This document shows positions 23,899 to 32,158 of a stretch of 35,445 bases of DNA, piece after piece; the stretch's first letter is position 1, and each line of letters starts with the position of its first letter. The notes beneath the pieces are model-generated. The model was given only the letters and a program-made list of their open reading frames with translations. It had not been told where the DNA came from and did not search any database. The translations under genes and the position numbers were made by a program. The DNA is from a virus: IMG/VR virus record IMGVR_UViG_3300044998_000941, positions 1-35,445 of that record. One strand, 5' to 3'.

Positions 23899-24084
23899 AT
23901 GTTAAAAAACTTCAACTTACGCAATCAAAGAATTAAAGAGGATATTGATTTCCTGATAGAAGTAAAGGGAAAGCGATTTGTGGAAGCTATTGAAATGACA
24001 GCTTTCAAATATGGTTTGGAGAATGAAACCACCGAGAAAATTTACTGTAAAGTAGAAAAGAAAGTATCGAAGACACTAGAGTAA
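23899..24084 (+). CDS. Isolated 61-aa protein inside the head cluster
   Basis: This small gene is on the plus strand within a long run of minus-strand head genes, with its own consensus promoter and an operator at the start site. The 61-aa product is charged and helical (RIKEDIDFLIEVKGKRFVEAIEMTAFKYGLENETTEKIY) and has no membrane segment or cysteine cluster. Its last nine bases overlap the end of the convergent gene at 24076. The promoter, operator and ATG are spaced as in the other repressor-controlled genes, which supports real expression. It may be a late or induction-time regulator, or a moron. Function unknown. Confidence 0.6.
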   Translation: MLKNFNLRNQRIKEDIDFLIEVKGKRFVEAIEMTAFKYGLENETTEKIYCKVEKKVSKTLE

Positions 24085-24570
24085 TTTATCTACCAGTTGA
24101 ATAGACGTGTCTAGACCAAACTGTTGTAAAGCCATTTTGATCTCTGCTGAATCCTCTTTAAACTCACACTCATAATCTATGGCAACAACATAGATATTTC
24201 CCCAAGTATTAGCTGTCTGCATTCTTCTACGGGCAAGAGCTCCAAATTTTTCGGTATGCCAGCCATGTAAAACTTTATTGATTAACTCTACAAGTAAGAA
24301 AATACCCTCATCACCTATCACACCCTCACTATTCTCTGATTCGGCATAACTTTCATAGGCAACATATAGTGTAATAATAGCTTTTCCTTGTTGGGACTTC
24401 TTACCCATACTTGTAAAAGTAATTTCTGGGAAAGCAATAAAGACAGCCGGACACAAGAAAGACTCCTCCATTTCTGAACTTTCCAGTTGATTGTTGTACA
24501 GAGCGATGGTTTTAATACCTTCTATGCTATTTTTTAGCCTATTTTTTATTTCGGAGTAAAGCAAATACAT
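24076..24570 (-). CDS. Mu gp37/DUF1834-like head-tail joining protein
   Basis: The 164-aa product has an N-terminal IKNRLKNSIEGIKTIALYNNQ, a LCPAVFIAFPEITFTSMG strand pair, ITLYVAYESYAE and a C-terminal VVAIDYECEF strand. This looks like the DUF1834/gp37 or tail-terminator group. It follows the gpG-like morphogenesis gene by two bases, matching Mu-type order. The annotation rests on pattern and neighbourhood. Confidence 0.6.
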   Translation of the reverse strand: MYLLYSEIKNRLKNSIEGIKTIALYNNQLESSEMEESFLCPAVFIAFPEITFTSMGKKSQQGKAIITLYVAYESYAESENSEGVIGDEGIFLLVELINKVLHGWHTEKFGALARRRMQTANTWGNIYVVAIDYECEFKEDSAEIKMALQQFGLDTSIQLVDKLL

Positions 24571-24572
24571 GG

Positions 24573-25055
24573 CTATTGGAATATTTTAGAAAAAAAACTG
24601 GTAAACTCCTGATTGATTTTGTTCTGTAAAGACCTATCCACGCCCAAAAACTGCCTTTTGGGAATAATTAGCTGTTTTTTAGAAGTGAGAGCCAATGCCT
24701 TCCAATGACTCTTTTTTCCAGAAGTATAATAACGTGCCCAAAAGAACTTTCTCATCTTTGCCGTAACAGGTATTTTACCTCCTTCATTATGAATTTTGGC
24801 ATAGTTTAAATCTGAAGCCACAACAATTCTCTTGAAAGAAGCATCTACCAACCTGATAGAACGTCTGAGCCTTCCAGATTGTACCAACAAATTTCGGCTT
24901 GTATCTTTATCTTTTCTCAACTGCCAAGGAGTACCATCAAAAGCTTGCTTTCTAAAGTTTTCGTTGGTATGGTCAAGCACTACAAAACCTATTCTTTTAG
25001 GAATTTGCTGAATATTTTTGAGTTTATTTATCAGATTTTTGAGCATCTTCTGCAA
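24573..25055 (-). CDS. Phage virion morphogenesis protein (Mu gpG / P2 gpS like)
   Basis: The 160-aa basic product carries the hallmarks of this family: ENFRKQAFDGTPWQLRK, LLVQSGRLRRSIR, ASDLNYAKIHNEGG and a C-terminal PKRQFLGVD. These proteins act in tail completion or head-tail joining. Its first 32 bases overlap the end of the portal fusion gene; an internal ATG at 25046 is a possible alternative start. Confidence 0.85.
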   Translation of the reverse strand: MQKMLKNLINKLKNIQQIPKRIGFVVLDHTNENFRKQAFDGTPWQLRKDKDTSRNLLVQSGRLRRSIRLVDASFKRIVVASDLNYAKIHNEGGKIPVTAKMRKFFWARYYTSGKKSHWKALALTSKKQLIIPKRQFLGVDRSLQNKINQEFTSFFSKIFQ

Positions 25056-26997
25056 ACTCTTTAATTTTTTTCTTCATTTGCTCCGGAATACTATTGTAAT
25101 AGGGATGATTCTCTGGGAAAATGATTCCTTGGGTGGCTACATTTCCAGAGAAAATACCTTCAGGTTTTTCTATATTGGAAGGCAAACTACTTACTTTACC
25201 TTCTTCTATAGGAATAACCGTACTTCTACAACGCCAATGATTTGGAGGATAATAAATTGCCCAGAATCTATCGGAAGCTGGTAATATTGTCCCATCTAGT
25301 TTTTTGCAAAGTGGGGTAGTTCTTCTATCACCTACTGCCGAATATTTTAACAAAATATTTTTATCCTTTTCTACATTGTTTTTCCATATAGAAATCATTT
25401 GAGCTGCTGCAATAGCATGTTCATACTCTGCTTGCAAGTAATTTCGGTTATAAAGTTGGTTAGTCTGCTTTACTTCTTTATAAAACTGCTCGAACGATTT
25501 CAGTTTTCCCTTGCCATCTAGTAATTTCGAATTGATTTCTTTTAGCTGCTGGTATGTTTTTGCCCCTGAAAAATAAAAGATATTGTATCTCAAAGCTTTA
25601 TCTTTTTCAACATCCTCACCGATTTGAAGTGTTTTTATGAGTTGTTTTGCTGTGATGGAGGCTATTGTTTTATCAAAAAGAATCCTGGTGCCTGAATAGA
25701 TTTTTGTAGTAATCCTTTCATAAACAGCCTGAAATTTTCTGAATAGTTTTTGTAAATCATCATCAAAGCCATTAACAATACCATATAAATCACGCAACTC
25801 GTGATGCACAGAATGCAAGTTTTGATAGTCTTTGAGAGCATTCACAGGAATATTTTCTTGTTTTTGCTTTTTAATAACTTGTAAGCCAAAGTTCTTTTCA
25901 AAATACTCTTCGGGTAAATCGTAGTGTTCTAACACCACTTTAAGCATTTCAGGGGTAATCGTTTTTTGGTTTTCGCTAATTTTCTGATTGAGTAAATAAT
26001 TGTAAACAAACCTGAGTCCTTCTAATGGATAGCCAAGACGAATCAAACGTGGAATAAGGTACTCGTTTACGATATTCTGAACATAAGTCATATCTGACTC
26101 CACTCGCTCTTCTGAAGGAGTTTTATTGATAGCATCTTTATTGATATATGTTTGCTGACCACTTTTTGCCTCATCATCCGCATTCTTAGTATGACCCAAG
26201 ATAAGTTTTGAAAGTTCTGAATTGACTCGTTCTATGAGGTTTTCAAAAGTCTTGGAGGAATCCGCCCCAGTAGCAGGTTGTAAATAATCGACTTCATCAT
26301 CTTTAGAAATCACACCTATTCCATCTGTGCCAACTTTCAACATTTGCTCTTCAATGAGGCGTTTTTCCGCATCATCTCTGTCTGTTTTTACAATCAGATT
26401 AGGCAAGCCAAAACGCTCGTTAAAACTAGCATGAGAACCCATTGAAAACCTTTTATAAATGACCATGGGTGAAGCTTTGAGCAAAAGCCCCAAACCGTTA
26501 TTTATAAAAATATAGTAATCTTGATAAGCAGGATTATCTATAGGTTCTCCTTTATTATCGTAACTATTGATTAGAACTTGTCTTTTTTCAGGAATGATAT
26601 TTCTCCGTTCTACCAAAGCTACTTCTGTAACATATCCTGTTTCATCAAAATTTTTAAGTTCTATCAAAGAATACCCGAAATAAATAGCATCCAGAGTATA
26701 TTCTACAAATTTATCAAACCAACTTTTTCTCAGAAGATTCACCTTATCCGATTGATTACCATTTTTATCAACCAGTAAAAAAGTTTCTCCGAGTACCTTG
26801 TGTTTTCTGTTTTCAATAATGCCGGAAAGGTGGTTATCCAGCAAAACCATTTCATACAAATCAATAAGTTTTTGTCTTCGTGGACTGATCGTATTTTCTG
26901 CTGCTTGCCACGCTGAAATGAACTCTTGAATGCTTTTTCTGCCTCTATCGAGACGTAGAATTTTTGTACGGGAGGAAAATAAAGTTTGATTATTCAT
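25024..26997 (-). CDS. Portal (DUF935) fused to Mu F-like head morphogenesis protein
   Basis: The 657-aa product joins two proteins that Mu makes separately. The first two-thirds is DUF935/Mu gp29-like portal: LIDLYEMVLLDNHLSGIIENRK, GYSLIELKNF, FGLPNLIVKTDRDDAE and LILGHTKNADDEAKSGQQ. The last third has the gpF/SPP1-gp7-like minor head protein motif (AEYEHAIAAAQM, YSAVGDRRTTPLCKKLDG, YYPPNHWRCRST). Fusing them would fix a one-to-one ratio of portal and morphogenesis domains. It stands between the gp36-like gene (one base upstream) and the gpG-like gene. Confidence 0.85.
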   Translation of the reverse strand: MNNQTLFSSRTKILRLDRGRKSIQEFISAWQAAENTISPRRQKLIDLYEMVLLDNHLSGIIENRKHKVLGETFLLVDKNGNQSDKVNLLRKSWFDKFVEYTLDAIYFGYSLIELKNFDETGYVTEVALVERRNIIPEKRQVLINSYDNKGEPIDNPAYQDYYIFINNGLGLLLKASPMVIYKRFSMGSHASFNERFGLPNLIVKTDRDDAEKRLIEEQMLKVGTDGIGVISKDDEVDYLQPATGADSSKTFENLIERVNSELSKLILGHTKNADDEAKSGQQTYINKDAINKTPSEERVESDMTYVQNIVNEYLIPRLIRLGYPLEGLRFVYNYLLNQKISENQKTITPEMLKVVLEHYDLPEEYFEKNFGLQVIKKQKQENIPVNALKDYQNLHSVHHELRDLYGIVNGFDDDLQKLFRKFQAVYERITTKIYSGTRILFDKTIASITAKQLIKTLQIGEDVEKDKALRYNIFYFSGAKTYQQLKEINSKLLDGKGKLKSFEQFYKEVKQTNQLYNRNYLQAEYEHAIAAAQMISIWKNNVEKDKNILLKYSAVGDRRTTPLCKKLDGTILPASDRFWAIYYPPNHWRCRSTVIPIEEGKVSSLPSNIEKPEGIFSGNVATQGIIFPENHPYYNSIPEQMKKKIKEFAEDAQKSDK

Positions 26998-26998
26998 T

Positions 26999-27415
26999 TT
27001 AGTAAAGCATATCTTGTGGAGGTTGTTTGGACTTAAACCTAAACCCTGAAGGTGTATTTTTACTAGGTTCTAGAATAGGTAAATCAGGAATGGTATCTCC
27101 TTTTTTAACCTCAGAAAGCCACTTGCAGGCATCTTCATATAATTTGACACGTGTTTCCTGAGCCTGTTTTGGTGAAACACGCATGGTCAAGTAGTAAATA
27201 ACGATATCTATCATACACGCCACAATGAGAGGATGTCTTTCAGAACCAACATTTGAAAAGATACTTTCCACATCATACTTACCCCTCAAACGAGATTCAA
27301 TAAAACTTTGGGCATCTGTCTCAAGTTCTTTTAGCAAATCATCGTTGTCCTCTATCATCTGCCTCAAAACATTATCTCGAATTCGTTTTTTATAGTCATC
27401 AATTGTTAGAAACAT
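26999..27415 (-). CDS. Mu gp36-like protein (DUF1320)
   Basis: The 138-aa product begins FLTIDDYKKRIRDNVLRQM and continues with DAQSFIESRLRGKYDVESIF, RHPLIVACMIDIVIYYLTMR and LYEDACKWLSEVKKG, all in the order known from DUF1320 proteins. These are small head-completion or adaptor proteins. In this window the gene lies between large terminase (four bases upstream) and portal. Confidence 0.8.
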   Translation of the reverse strand: MFLTIDDYKKRIRDNVLRQMIEDNDDLLKELETDAQSFIESRLRGKYDVESIFSNVGSERHPLIVACMIDIVIYYLTMRVSPKQAQETRVKLYEDACKWLSEVKKGDTIPDLPILEPSKNTPSGFRFKSKQPPQDMLY

Positions 27416-27419
27416 AGTT

Positions 27420-28835
27420 TTAGAATATATTTTTAGATAAAGGTCTTTTTACAGAAGAAATTGTCACCTTCGATTTATTGAAGAATTTCCGAAACTCCTC
27501 TTTGAAACATTCTGTCAGGAAATAGTCATCAGCATCTGAGCAGTGTCCAAGAGCCTCATAACTTACCCTTGTCTTAGGATCAGTAACTTTCTTTTTATTT
27601 TTAGTTCCATCTGGATTTTCCTTAATATTCTGAAAATCTTGAATACTTTTTTGGCATTTTTTATCAATCAAAATACTAATACCCGCATATTTGGCAGCAA
27701 AAATCTCATTGATAAACTCTCCACGCATAGCCACACCCGGTGCAGAGGATGCTACTCTCTTTTTGGGTCTCCAATCAGCAAGTTCACTGAGAATAATGTC
27801 AAAATCATTTTTGTTCTGACGAGTATCTCGGTGATGTCCAGAAGGGTCTCCATAAACAAAGCAAGGAGCTTGCTGTAATGGATATGCTTTCAGAATAGCC
27901 TTACATAGCTTGGGAGTAGTATTATGAGGAGATTCTAAGCAAAATTCTGCAATCTTATAGCACGTTTTCCCCTCTACTTGCCAAATGCCTGCTGTGATAT
28001 AGGGCACTACGTTAAAGTCAAAAGTCAGGTGCAATGGTTGAAGAGGATTGTAATATGAAGCAACTTCCTGCACGTGTAGCAGGCTATCAAATGATTTATA
28101 GAACTCCCCACCTGTTCTTTCTTCTGCATCCCAATTGCCATATAAAAGCCTTTGCTTATCATATTCGGACTTCATAGATTCTAAACTATTTCCATAGATA
28201 GCTACAAAATCTTTATCAGGATTATCTTTCAGCAAAGCCTGTACAAATTTTTGATTGGACTTTAGCTGTATGGGGTTATCATCTTTATCTTTTACATATC
28301 GATGTTTTACCCAATGTGGACCCGGATTGCCTGTGAGCAATACTTTTGGAGCCAATCCAAACTTAATAATTTTGTATCTTACCCTAGTTTTTACAATCTC
28401 AAAAGCTTTTTCTGTAATTTCAGGAGCTTCATCAATGAAAGCATCTGTGTACTCTGTCGAACCTAGTGTTTGAAAGTCTGGATCTGATGGTTGATACTTT
28501 AGTTCTTTTAGAACTGTTCGGCTGCCATTGTACCAACTGATAATTTTCATTTGAGAATTATACTTGAAATGGACACCTTCTATCAGACCAAAGTTCATAG
28601 CCACATCTTTTAGGGTAATAAGAGTACTTTCTGTAATGGATTTCAGTTCATTTCGCCCTATCAATCCTCTGCTTCTGGGGTATCGGAGCCTGCGATAAAT
28701 ATGCCAAGCACAACCCAGCATCGTTTTGCCCCCGCCGGCAGCTCCGCCATAGAAAATCTCATCTGTAATAGCATCTTCCAAAAACTGCCAAGCAATATAT
28801 TGCTTTAAGGAAGGTTGGAAATTAATCTCAATCAT
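27420..28835 (-). CDS. Terminase large subunit
   Basis: The ATG at 28835 is preferred (471 aa, starting MIEINFQPSLKQ); an earlier one at 28865 adds a poly-Lys leader and lengthens the overlap with the small subunit to 38 bases. Motifs: Walker A YGGAAGGGKTML (about 29-40), Walker B TDAFIDEAPEI, and RNase-H-like nuclease residues in HLTFDFNVVPY, ILIDKKC and HCSDADDYFL. It drives ATP-dependent packaging and cuts concatemers. The family is the Mu-like/Bacteroidota terminase. Confidence 0.9.
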   Translation of the reverse strand: MIEINFQPSLKQYIAWQFLEDAITDEIFYGGAAGGGKTMLGCAWHIYRRLRYPRSRGLIGRNELKSITESTLITLKDVAMNFGLIEGVHFKYNSQMKIISWYNGSRTVLKELKYQPSDPDFQTLGSTEYTDAFIDEAPEITEKAFEIVKTRVRYKIIKFGLAPKVLLTGNPGPHWVKHRYVKDKDDNPIQLKSNQKFVQALLKDNPDKDFVAIYGNSLESMKSEYDKQRLLYGNWDAEERTGGEFYKSFDSLLHVQEVASYYNPLQPLHLTFDFNVVPYITAGIWQVEGKTCYKIAEFCLESPHNTTPKLCKAILKAYPLQQAPCFVYGDPSGHHRDTRQNKNDFDIILSELADWRPKKRVASSAPGVAMRGEFINEIFAAKYAGISILIDKKCQKSIQDFQNIKENPDGTKNKKKVTDPKTRVSYEALGHCSDADDYFLTECFKEEFRKFFNKSKVTISSVKRPLSKNIF

Positions 28836-29247
28836 CTTCCAAGTTTTCTTCTTTTTCAGGAACAACTAAATTGAATACAATGCCCATCTCACCAGAGTGT
28901 GTTACCTGTTGCTGTTTGACATAGCCTCTTTCTTTGCCTTGGGTTTCCAAAAAAAACTGTAAGAGTTTTTCTGAAGGTCGTTCTACCCAGCCAACCATTT
29001 GTTTATCCTTATCTAGTTTGGGAATACCTTGAATGAGAAGAAACATCTGGCTTTCACAAAAATCTAGTCTAGATTCTATTACCTCATCATAGATTTCTTT
29101 GAGTTTAGGGTCACTGGCTAGCCACTTATTTAAACCGGAAATAGAGCACTCTAAGGCTTTTGCGATTTGGGTTTTATTACCCAATTTTCTATCACAAACC
29201 CATCGGAAGGTTTCGTAATCAGGTTTTTTATAAGCATTTTTTGCCAT
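28828..29247 (-). CDS. Terminase small subunit-like HTH protein
   Basis: The 139-aa product has an N-terminal HTH (RKLGNKTQIAKALECSISGLNKWLA, key residues Gln, Ala and Trp) followed by a helical oligomerisation region, and its C-terminus VTHSGEMGIVFNLVVPEKEE is typical of small terminase subunits near pac-binding helices. It overlaps the large subunit by eight bases and stands just upstream, as expected. Confidence 0.75.
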   Translation of the reverse strand: MAKNAYKKPDYETFRWVCDRKLGNKTQIAKALECSISGLNKWLASDPKLKEIYDEVIESRLDFCESQMFLLIQGIPKLDKDKQMVGWVERPSEKLLQFFLETQGKERGYVKQQQVTHSGEMGIVFNLVVPEKEENLEDD

Positions 29248-29248
29248 C

Positions 29249-29536
29249 CTACAATAATTCTAAGACTTGTAAATAAGATTTTGTTTGCCAATATCTGGTT
29301 TCTACCATCAGTTTTTCCGTTCTAAATTGCTCTGACAATTCGGAAGCTGCAATGCCCACTTCAAACCTTTTGAGTTGTTCAGCTAGGGTTTCTTCTTGCT
29401 TTTTAAAATAAGCAATAGCCTTTTGTCTAAAAGACATCTTTTCAGGATCCTCGACGAATTCCACATCTTTTACTTTTACAGTTTTCTCAGACATATCGAA
29501 AATTAAGTTTAGTTTGATTTCTACTGTATTATCCAT
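29249..29536 (-). CDS. Small protein upstream of terminase
   Basis: The start is placed at the ATG of 29536 (95 aa). A GTG at 29557 would give 102 aa but lies inside a hairpin. The product has a strand-rich start (VEIKLNLIFDMSEKTVKVKDVEFVED) and a long charged helix (RQKAIAYFKKQEETLAEQLKRF). It is one base from the terminase small-subunit gene. No family recognised. Confidence 0.6.
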   Translation of the reverse strand: MDNTVEIKLNLIFDMSEKTVKVKDVEFVEDPEKMSFRQKAIAYFKKQEETLAEQLKRFEVGIAASELSEQFRTEKLMVETRYWQTKSYLQVLELL

Positions 29537-29541
29537 AAAAA

Positions 29542-29557
29542 GTGAGTTTAGACTCAC
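29542..29557 (-). terminator. Short hairpin after the methyltransferase gene
   Basis: On the minus strand GTGAGT-CTAA-ACTCAC forms a 6-bp stem followed by five T residues, just after the TAA of the ParB-methyltransferase gene and just before the ATG at 29536. It may attenuate transcription into the packaging genes or shield the start codon. Confidence 0.4.
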
Positions 29558-29560
29558 AAT

Positions 29561-30928
29561 TTACAATAAATCTTCTATTTTTAAAGAACCATTAATGTGC
29601 TCAAAATCGAATTTTACTTCATTTTTTAAGCAGTAATTATAATAGCGAAGAATGATAAGTTGAGCATAATGCTCTTCAAATTCTACTCCACGACAAATCC
29701 TCTTAGTTTTTTCTGCTGCGATAAGTGTTGTTCCAGAACCCAGAAAACAGTCAATCACAATATCTCCTTCATCAGAAGCATCTAAAAGTACATCTGCCAC
29801 CATTTGCACAGGTTTAGGGGTAGGATGATTAGCCAATTGCCCAATACCTCCGACTTCCTTTCTGTCAGGATTAGAAAAATCGTTGGCAGAGGGATAGTCC
29901 CATACGTTGGCTCTAAACCTATCTGCTAAATCAATATGTGATTTGTGTTTGGCTTTTCCATGTTTAAAAATCAAACAAAACTCGTGTTTAGCTCTGTAAA
30001 ATGAGCCGTTACCCGCCACAGACTTATTCCAAACACAGATTTGTTTGGGTTCAAAGGTTTTGTAGGTGTCTTCTTTCCCTGCAGCTTGGCAAACATGCCA
30101 CACATGTCTGAAATCCATAAAATGGTAATGAATTGCCCCATCCACAGAATGACTGACTAAATTAGCCATGTACTTTGCTAGAAAATCCACAAACTCCCAG
30201 TCAGACATTTCTCCTGCACCCATAGCAAAATCTTTATGCTGAACTTTTCCTTTGCCACCAAATTCTTTGTAAGAAAGATTGTAGGGAGGATCTGTAAATA
30301 CTATTTGAGCTTTTTGCCCTTGCATCAATATATCGAAGGTTTCTGACTTGGTAGAATCCCCAACAATAAGGATGTGTTTGCCCAATCGGAAAACATCTCC
30401 TTTCTTTACCAAAATTTCGGCTGTATTGACGGGGATTTCTTCATCTTCAACATTTACATTTTGTACGGAGTACAAATCAAATTTTTGCTCAAACCTATCA
30501 AAACTGAACTCTGGAATATCTATAGCAGATTTCAAATCCAATAAATCCAGATTAAAGTTTAAGACAAAATCTTGCAAACCTTGTTGGGTAAGTTTAGCAT
30601 ACTGACTTGTATACACAAGAACTAGTTTAGCCGCTTCTTGCTTACTTTCACAATCTATGAAACAAGCATCCAAAAGTTCAGGGATAACAATTCCCTCTGC
30701 TTCCATTTCTTGCAAAGTATCTTGACGATGATGCCCGTCCAAAATCCAGATTATTCCTTCCGGATCTTGCCAGACCATGAAAGGCATCACAAAGAAGAAC
30801 TCTTTGAGAGATTTCTTGAGTTTTTGAGCTTTCTCATCAGAAAAATCTTTGAAGTTTTCATTTTGAAACCATTGGGCTTCTTTCCAATTAATTTTTTCTG
30901 TTTTGATAATTCTAGAAATGATTTCCAT
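29561..30928 (-). CDS. ParB-like domain fused to an adenine/cytosine DNA methyltransferase
   Basis: The 455-aa product has a ParB/Srx-like N-terminal domain with DGHHRQDTL (64-72), then a beta-class amino-methyltransferase: catalytic DPPY at 213-216 and AdoMet motif CFLGSGTTLIAAE (about 394-406), with HPTPKP before it. The order DPPY then FxGxG, with NxSY after DPPY, is usual for N6-adenine or N4-cytosine enzymes. ParB-methylase fusions are frequent at the head of packaging gene clusters. It could protect phage DNA from restriction, including by the co-encoded Eco57I-like enzyme, or mark DNA for packaging; neither is shown. Confidence 0.85.
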   Translation of the reverse strand: MEIISRIIKTEKINWKEAQWFQNENFKDFSDEKAQKLKKSLKEFFFVMPFMVWQDPEGIIWILDGHHRQDTLQEMEAEGIVIPELLDACFIDCESKQEAAKLVLVYTSQYAKLTQQGLQDFVLNFNLDLLDLKSAIDIPEFSFDRFEQKFDLYSVQNVNVEDEEIPVNTAEILVKKGDVFRLGKHILIVGDSTKSETFDILMQGQKAQIVFTDPPYNLSYKEFGGKGKVQHKDFAMGAGEMSDWEFVDFLAKYMANLVSHSVDGAIHYHFMDFRHVWHVCQAAGKEDTYKTFEPKQICVWNKSVAGNGSFYRAKHEFCLIFKHGKAKHKSHIDLADRFRANVWDYPSANDFSNPDRKEVGGIGQLANHPTPKPVQMVADVLLDASDEGDIVIDCFLGSGTTLIAAEKTKRICRGVEFEEHYAQLIILRYYNYCLKNEVKFDFEHINGSLKIEDLL

Positions 30929-30963
30929 AATCCCGATTTTACTCCCGATTTTTTATATAAAAG

Positions 30964-31113
30964 TTGATAAAACTTGTATAAAATATTTATATCTTTGTAG
31001 AGTAAAATATTGGATATAGAAGATAGAATGGAGATTCTTATAAAGGATTATATTTTGTTTTGATTCCAGCGGGATCACTGAAACCTCCTCAAAACGATTT
31101 GGGGAGGTTTTTT
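30964..31113 (+). ncRNA. Candidate small RNA with promoter and terminator
   Basis: TTG (30964-30966), 23 bases and TATCTTTG (30990-30997) form a promoter-like pair on the plus strand. AACCTCC...GGAGGTT (31082-31111) plus six T residues form a strong terminator. Between a start near 31003 and 31113 there is no open frame of note, giving a possible transcript of about 110 bases. It is divergent from the packaging genes and convergent with the primase gene. It could also be a leftover of the element junction. Confidence 0.4.
31081..31113 (+). terminator. Rho-independent terminator, plus strand
   Basis: AACCTCC and GGAGGTT pair as a 7-bp stem around a loop TCAAAACGATTTGG, followed by TTTTTT. It would stop plus-strand transcription from the 30.97-kb promoter before the primase gene. 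The region 31114-31207 after it has only a weak CCTCTTTT/AAAAGAGG hairpin (31140-31161). Confidence 0.7.
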
Positions 31114-31207
31114 AATGGAAAAAACTCAAAAGGGGTTTTCCTCTTTTAGCTAAAAAAGAGGTTCTACGCACTACAAAAAGCACTCAATAATATTTTTTAT
31201 ACTCAAA

Positions 31208-32107
31208 TTATCTCATTACCATTTCTCCAAAATCTTTGAACCCTTGATAGATATATCTGCAATCCCTGACACCGAAAAACTGACTAAAATGCTCACTTAG
31301 TTTGGTGGTTGCTTGGTCGCCTGCAGTGTCGTTGTCAAGTAGTAAAAACAATTCTTTTGTGTGTACTGGTGGAGCTTCTAAAATTTTGTTGATGTTGGAA
31401 ACAGAGTGCAGAATGATAACATTTGCTTTTAACGGTCTATTGTAATATGTAAGACAAGCCAAAAAATCAAACATACCTTCAAAAATGCAAGTGTTTTCAA
31501 AACCATAATTTAGGAATGTGGCATCTTTTGAGCCTATGCAGTAATATTTTTCTGTTTGGCAGTTCTTAATCTCGTAACCACCAGAATTATTCATCATACC
31601 GATACCAAAAAAGCATTTTTTTTGTTCAGGGCTTGTCTTATAGTAGATAGCTTTTAAATACTCTTGCGAAAAATCAAAAGAAATTTTACGGGCTTTGATG
31701 TAGTTTTCAAAGTGCTTGCCTTGCAAAGGCTTTACGCTCTCAATGCTTGGGCGTTCTTTGGTTTCGTGTGGTTTTGGTGTGCCTGCTACTGTCGGCGTAT
31801 GCTTAGGGCTAATAAAAAAGAAATTTTGAGATAAAAGCACCTTAATAGCTTCTACAAATGATATTTTGAGTAATAGCATTGCGAGCTTCACTACATCGCC
31901 CCCTGTGCTTGTTCCGAAATCAAAAAAACTATTAGAATGTTGATAGACTGCAAAACTTTCCGTTTTTTCGTTCCTTAGTGGCGATAAATACATGAGTGTA
32001 TTGTTTTTGATACTGGCTGGCTCATGTCCGTACTGCCTCAATAGTTCTACGATTGGAAAACTTTTTGCCTGTGCTATTTCTGATTGTGTGAACGCTCTCT
32101 TTGTCAT
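31208..32107 (-). CDS. Toprim primase of an integrative element, zinc-finger cysteines lost
   Basis: The 299-aa product starts with a CHC2-like region (AKSFPIVELLRQYGHEPA, YLSPLRNEKTESFAVY, FFDFGTSTGGDVVKLAMLL), but the zinc-binding cysteines are absent, as in many primases of Bacteroidota mobilizable elements. The C-terminal Toprim domain has CIFEGMFDFLA (Glu) and LFLLLDNDTAGDQA (Asp-x-Asp). Role: primer synthesis for replication or strand conversion of the mobile element. It ends near the boundary with the phage packaging cluster, and differs in style from the phage's own replication genes at 13-15 kb. Confidence 0.8.
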   Translation of the reverse strand: MTKRAFTQSEIAQAKSFPIVELLRQYGHEPASIKNNTLMYLSPLRNEKTESFAVYQHSNSFFDFGTSTGGDVVKLAMLLLKISFVEAIKVLLSQNFFFISPKHTPTVAGTPKPHETKERPSIESVKPLQGKHFENYIKARKISFDFSQEYLKAIYYKTSPEQKKCFFGIGMMNNSGGYEIKNCQTEKYYCIGSKDATFLNYGFENTCIFEGMFDFLACLTYYNRPLKANVIILHSVSNINKILEAPPVHTKELFLLLDNDTAGDQATTKLSEHFSQFFGVRDCRYIYQGFKDFGEMVMR

Positions 32108-32158
32108 AAAAATTTCTTTTTTATTAGCCCTAATAATTGCATTTTTCTAAGATTGATT

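Noticed and set aside
31068-31090. A tract (GATTCCAGCGGGATCACTGA) resembling the 3' end of a tRNA before a terminator, suggesting an attachment site.
   Set aside because: The T-loop lacks its invariant C, the acceptor strand would need a 5' partner TGATCCC that is not present nearby, and no second copy exists in the window.
31140-31161. CCTCTTTT/AAAAGAGG hairpin as a terminator for the primase gene.
   Set aside because: No T tract follows the stem on either strand, so it is left as a simple hairpin.
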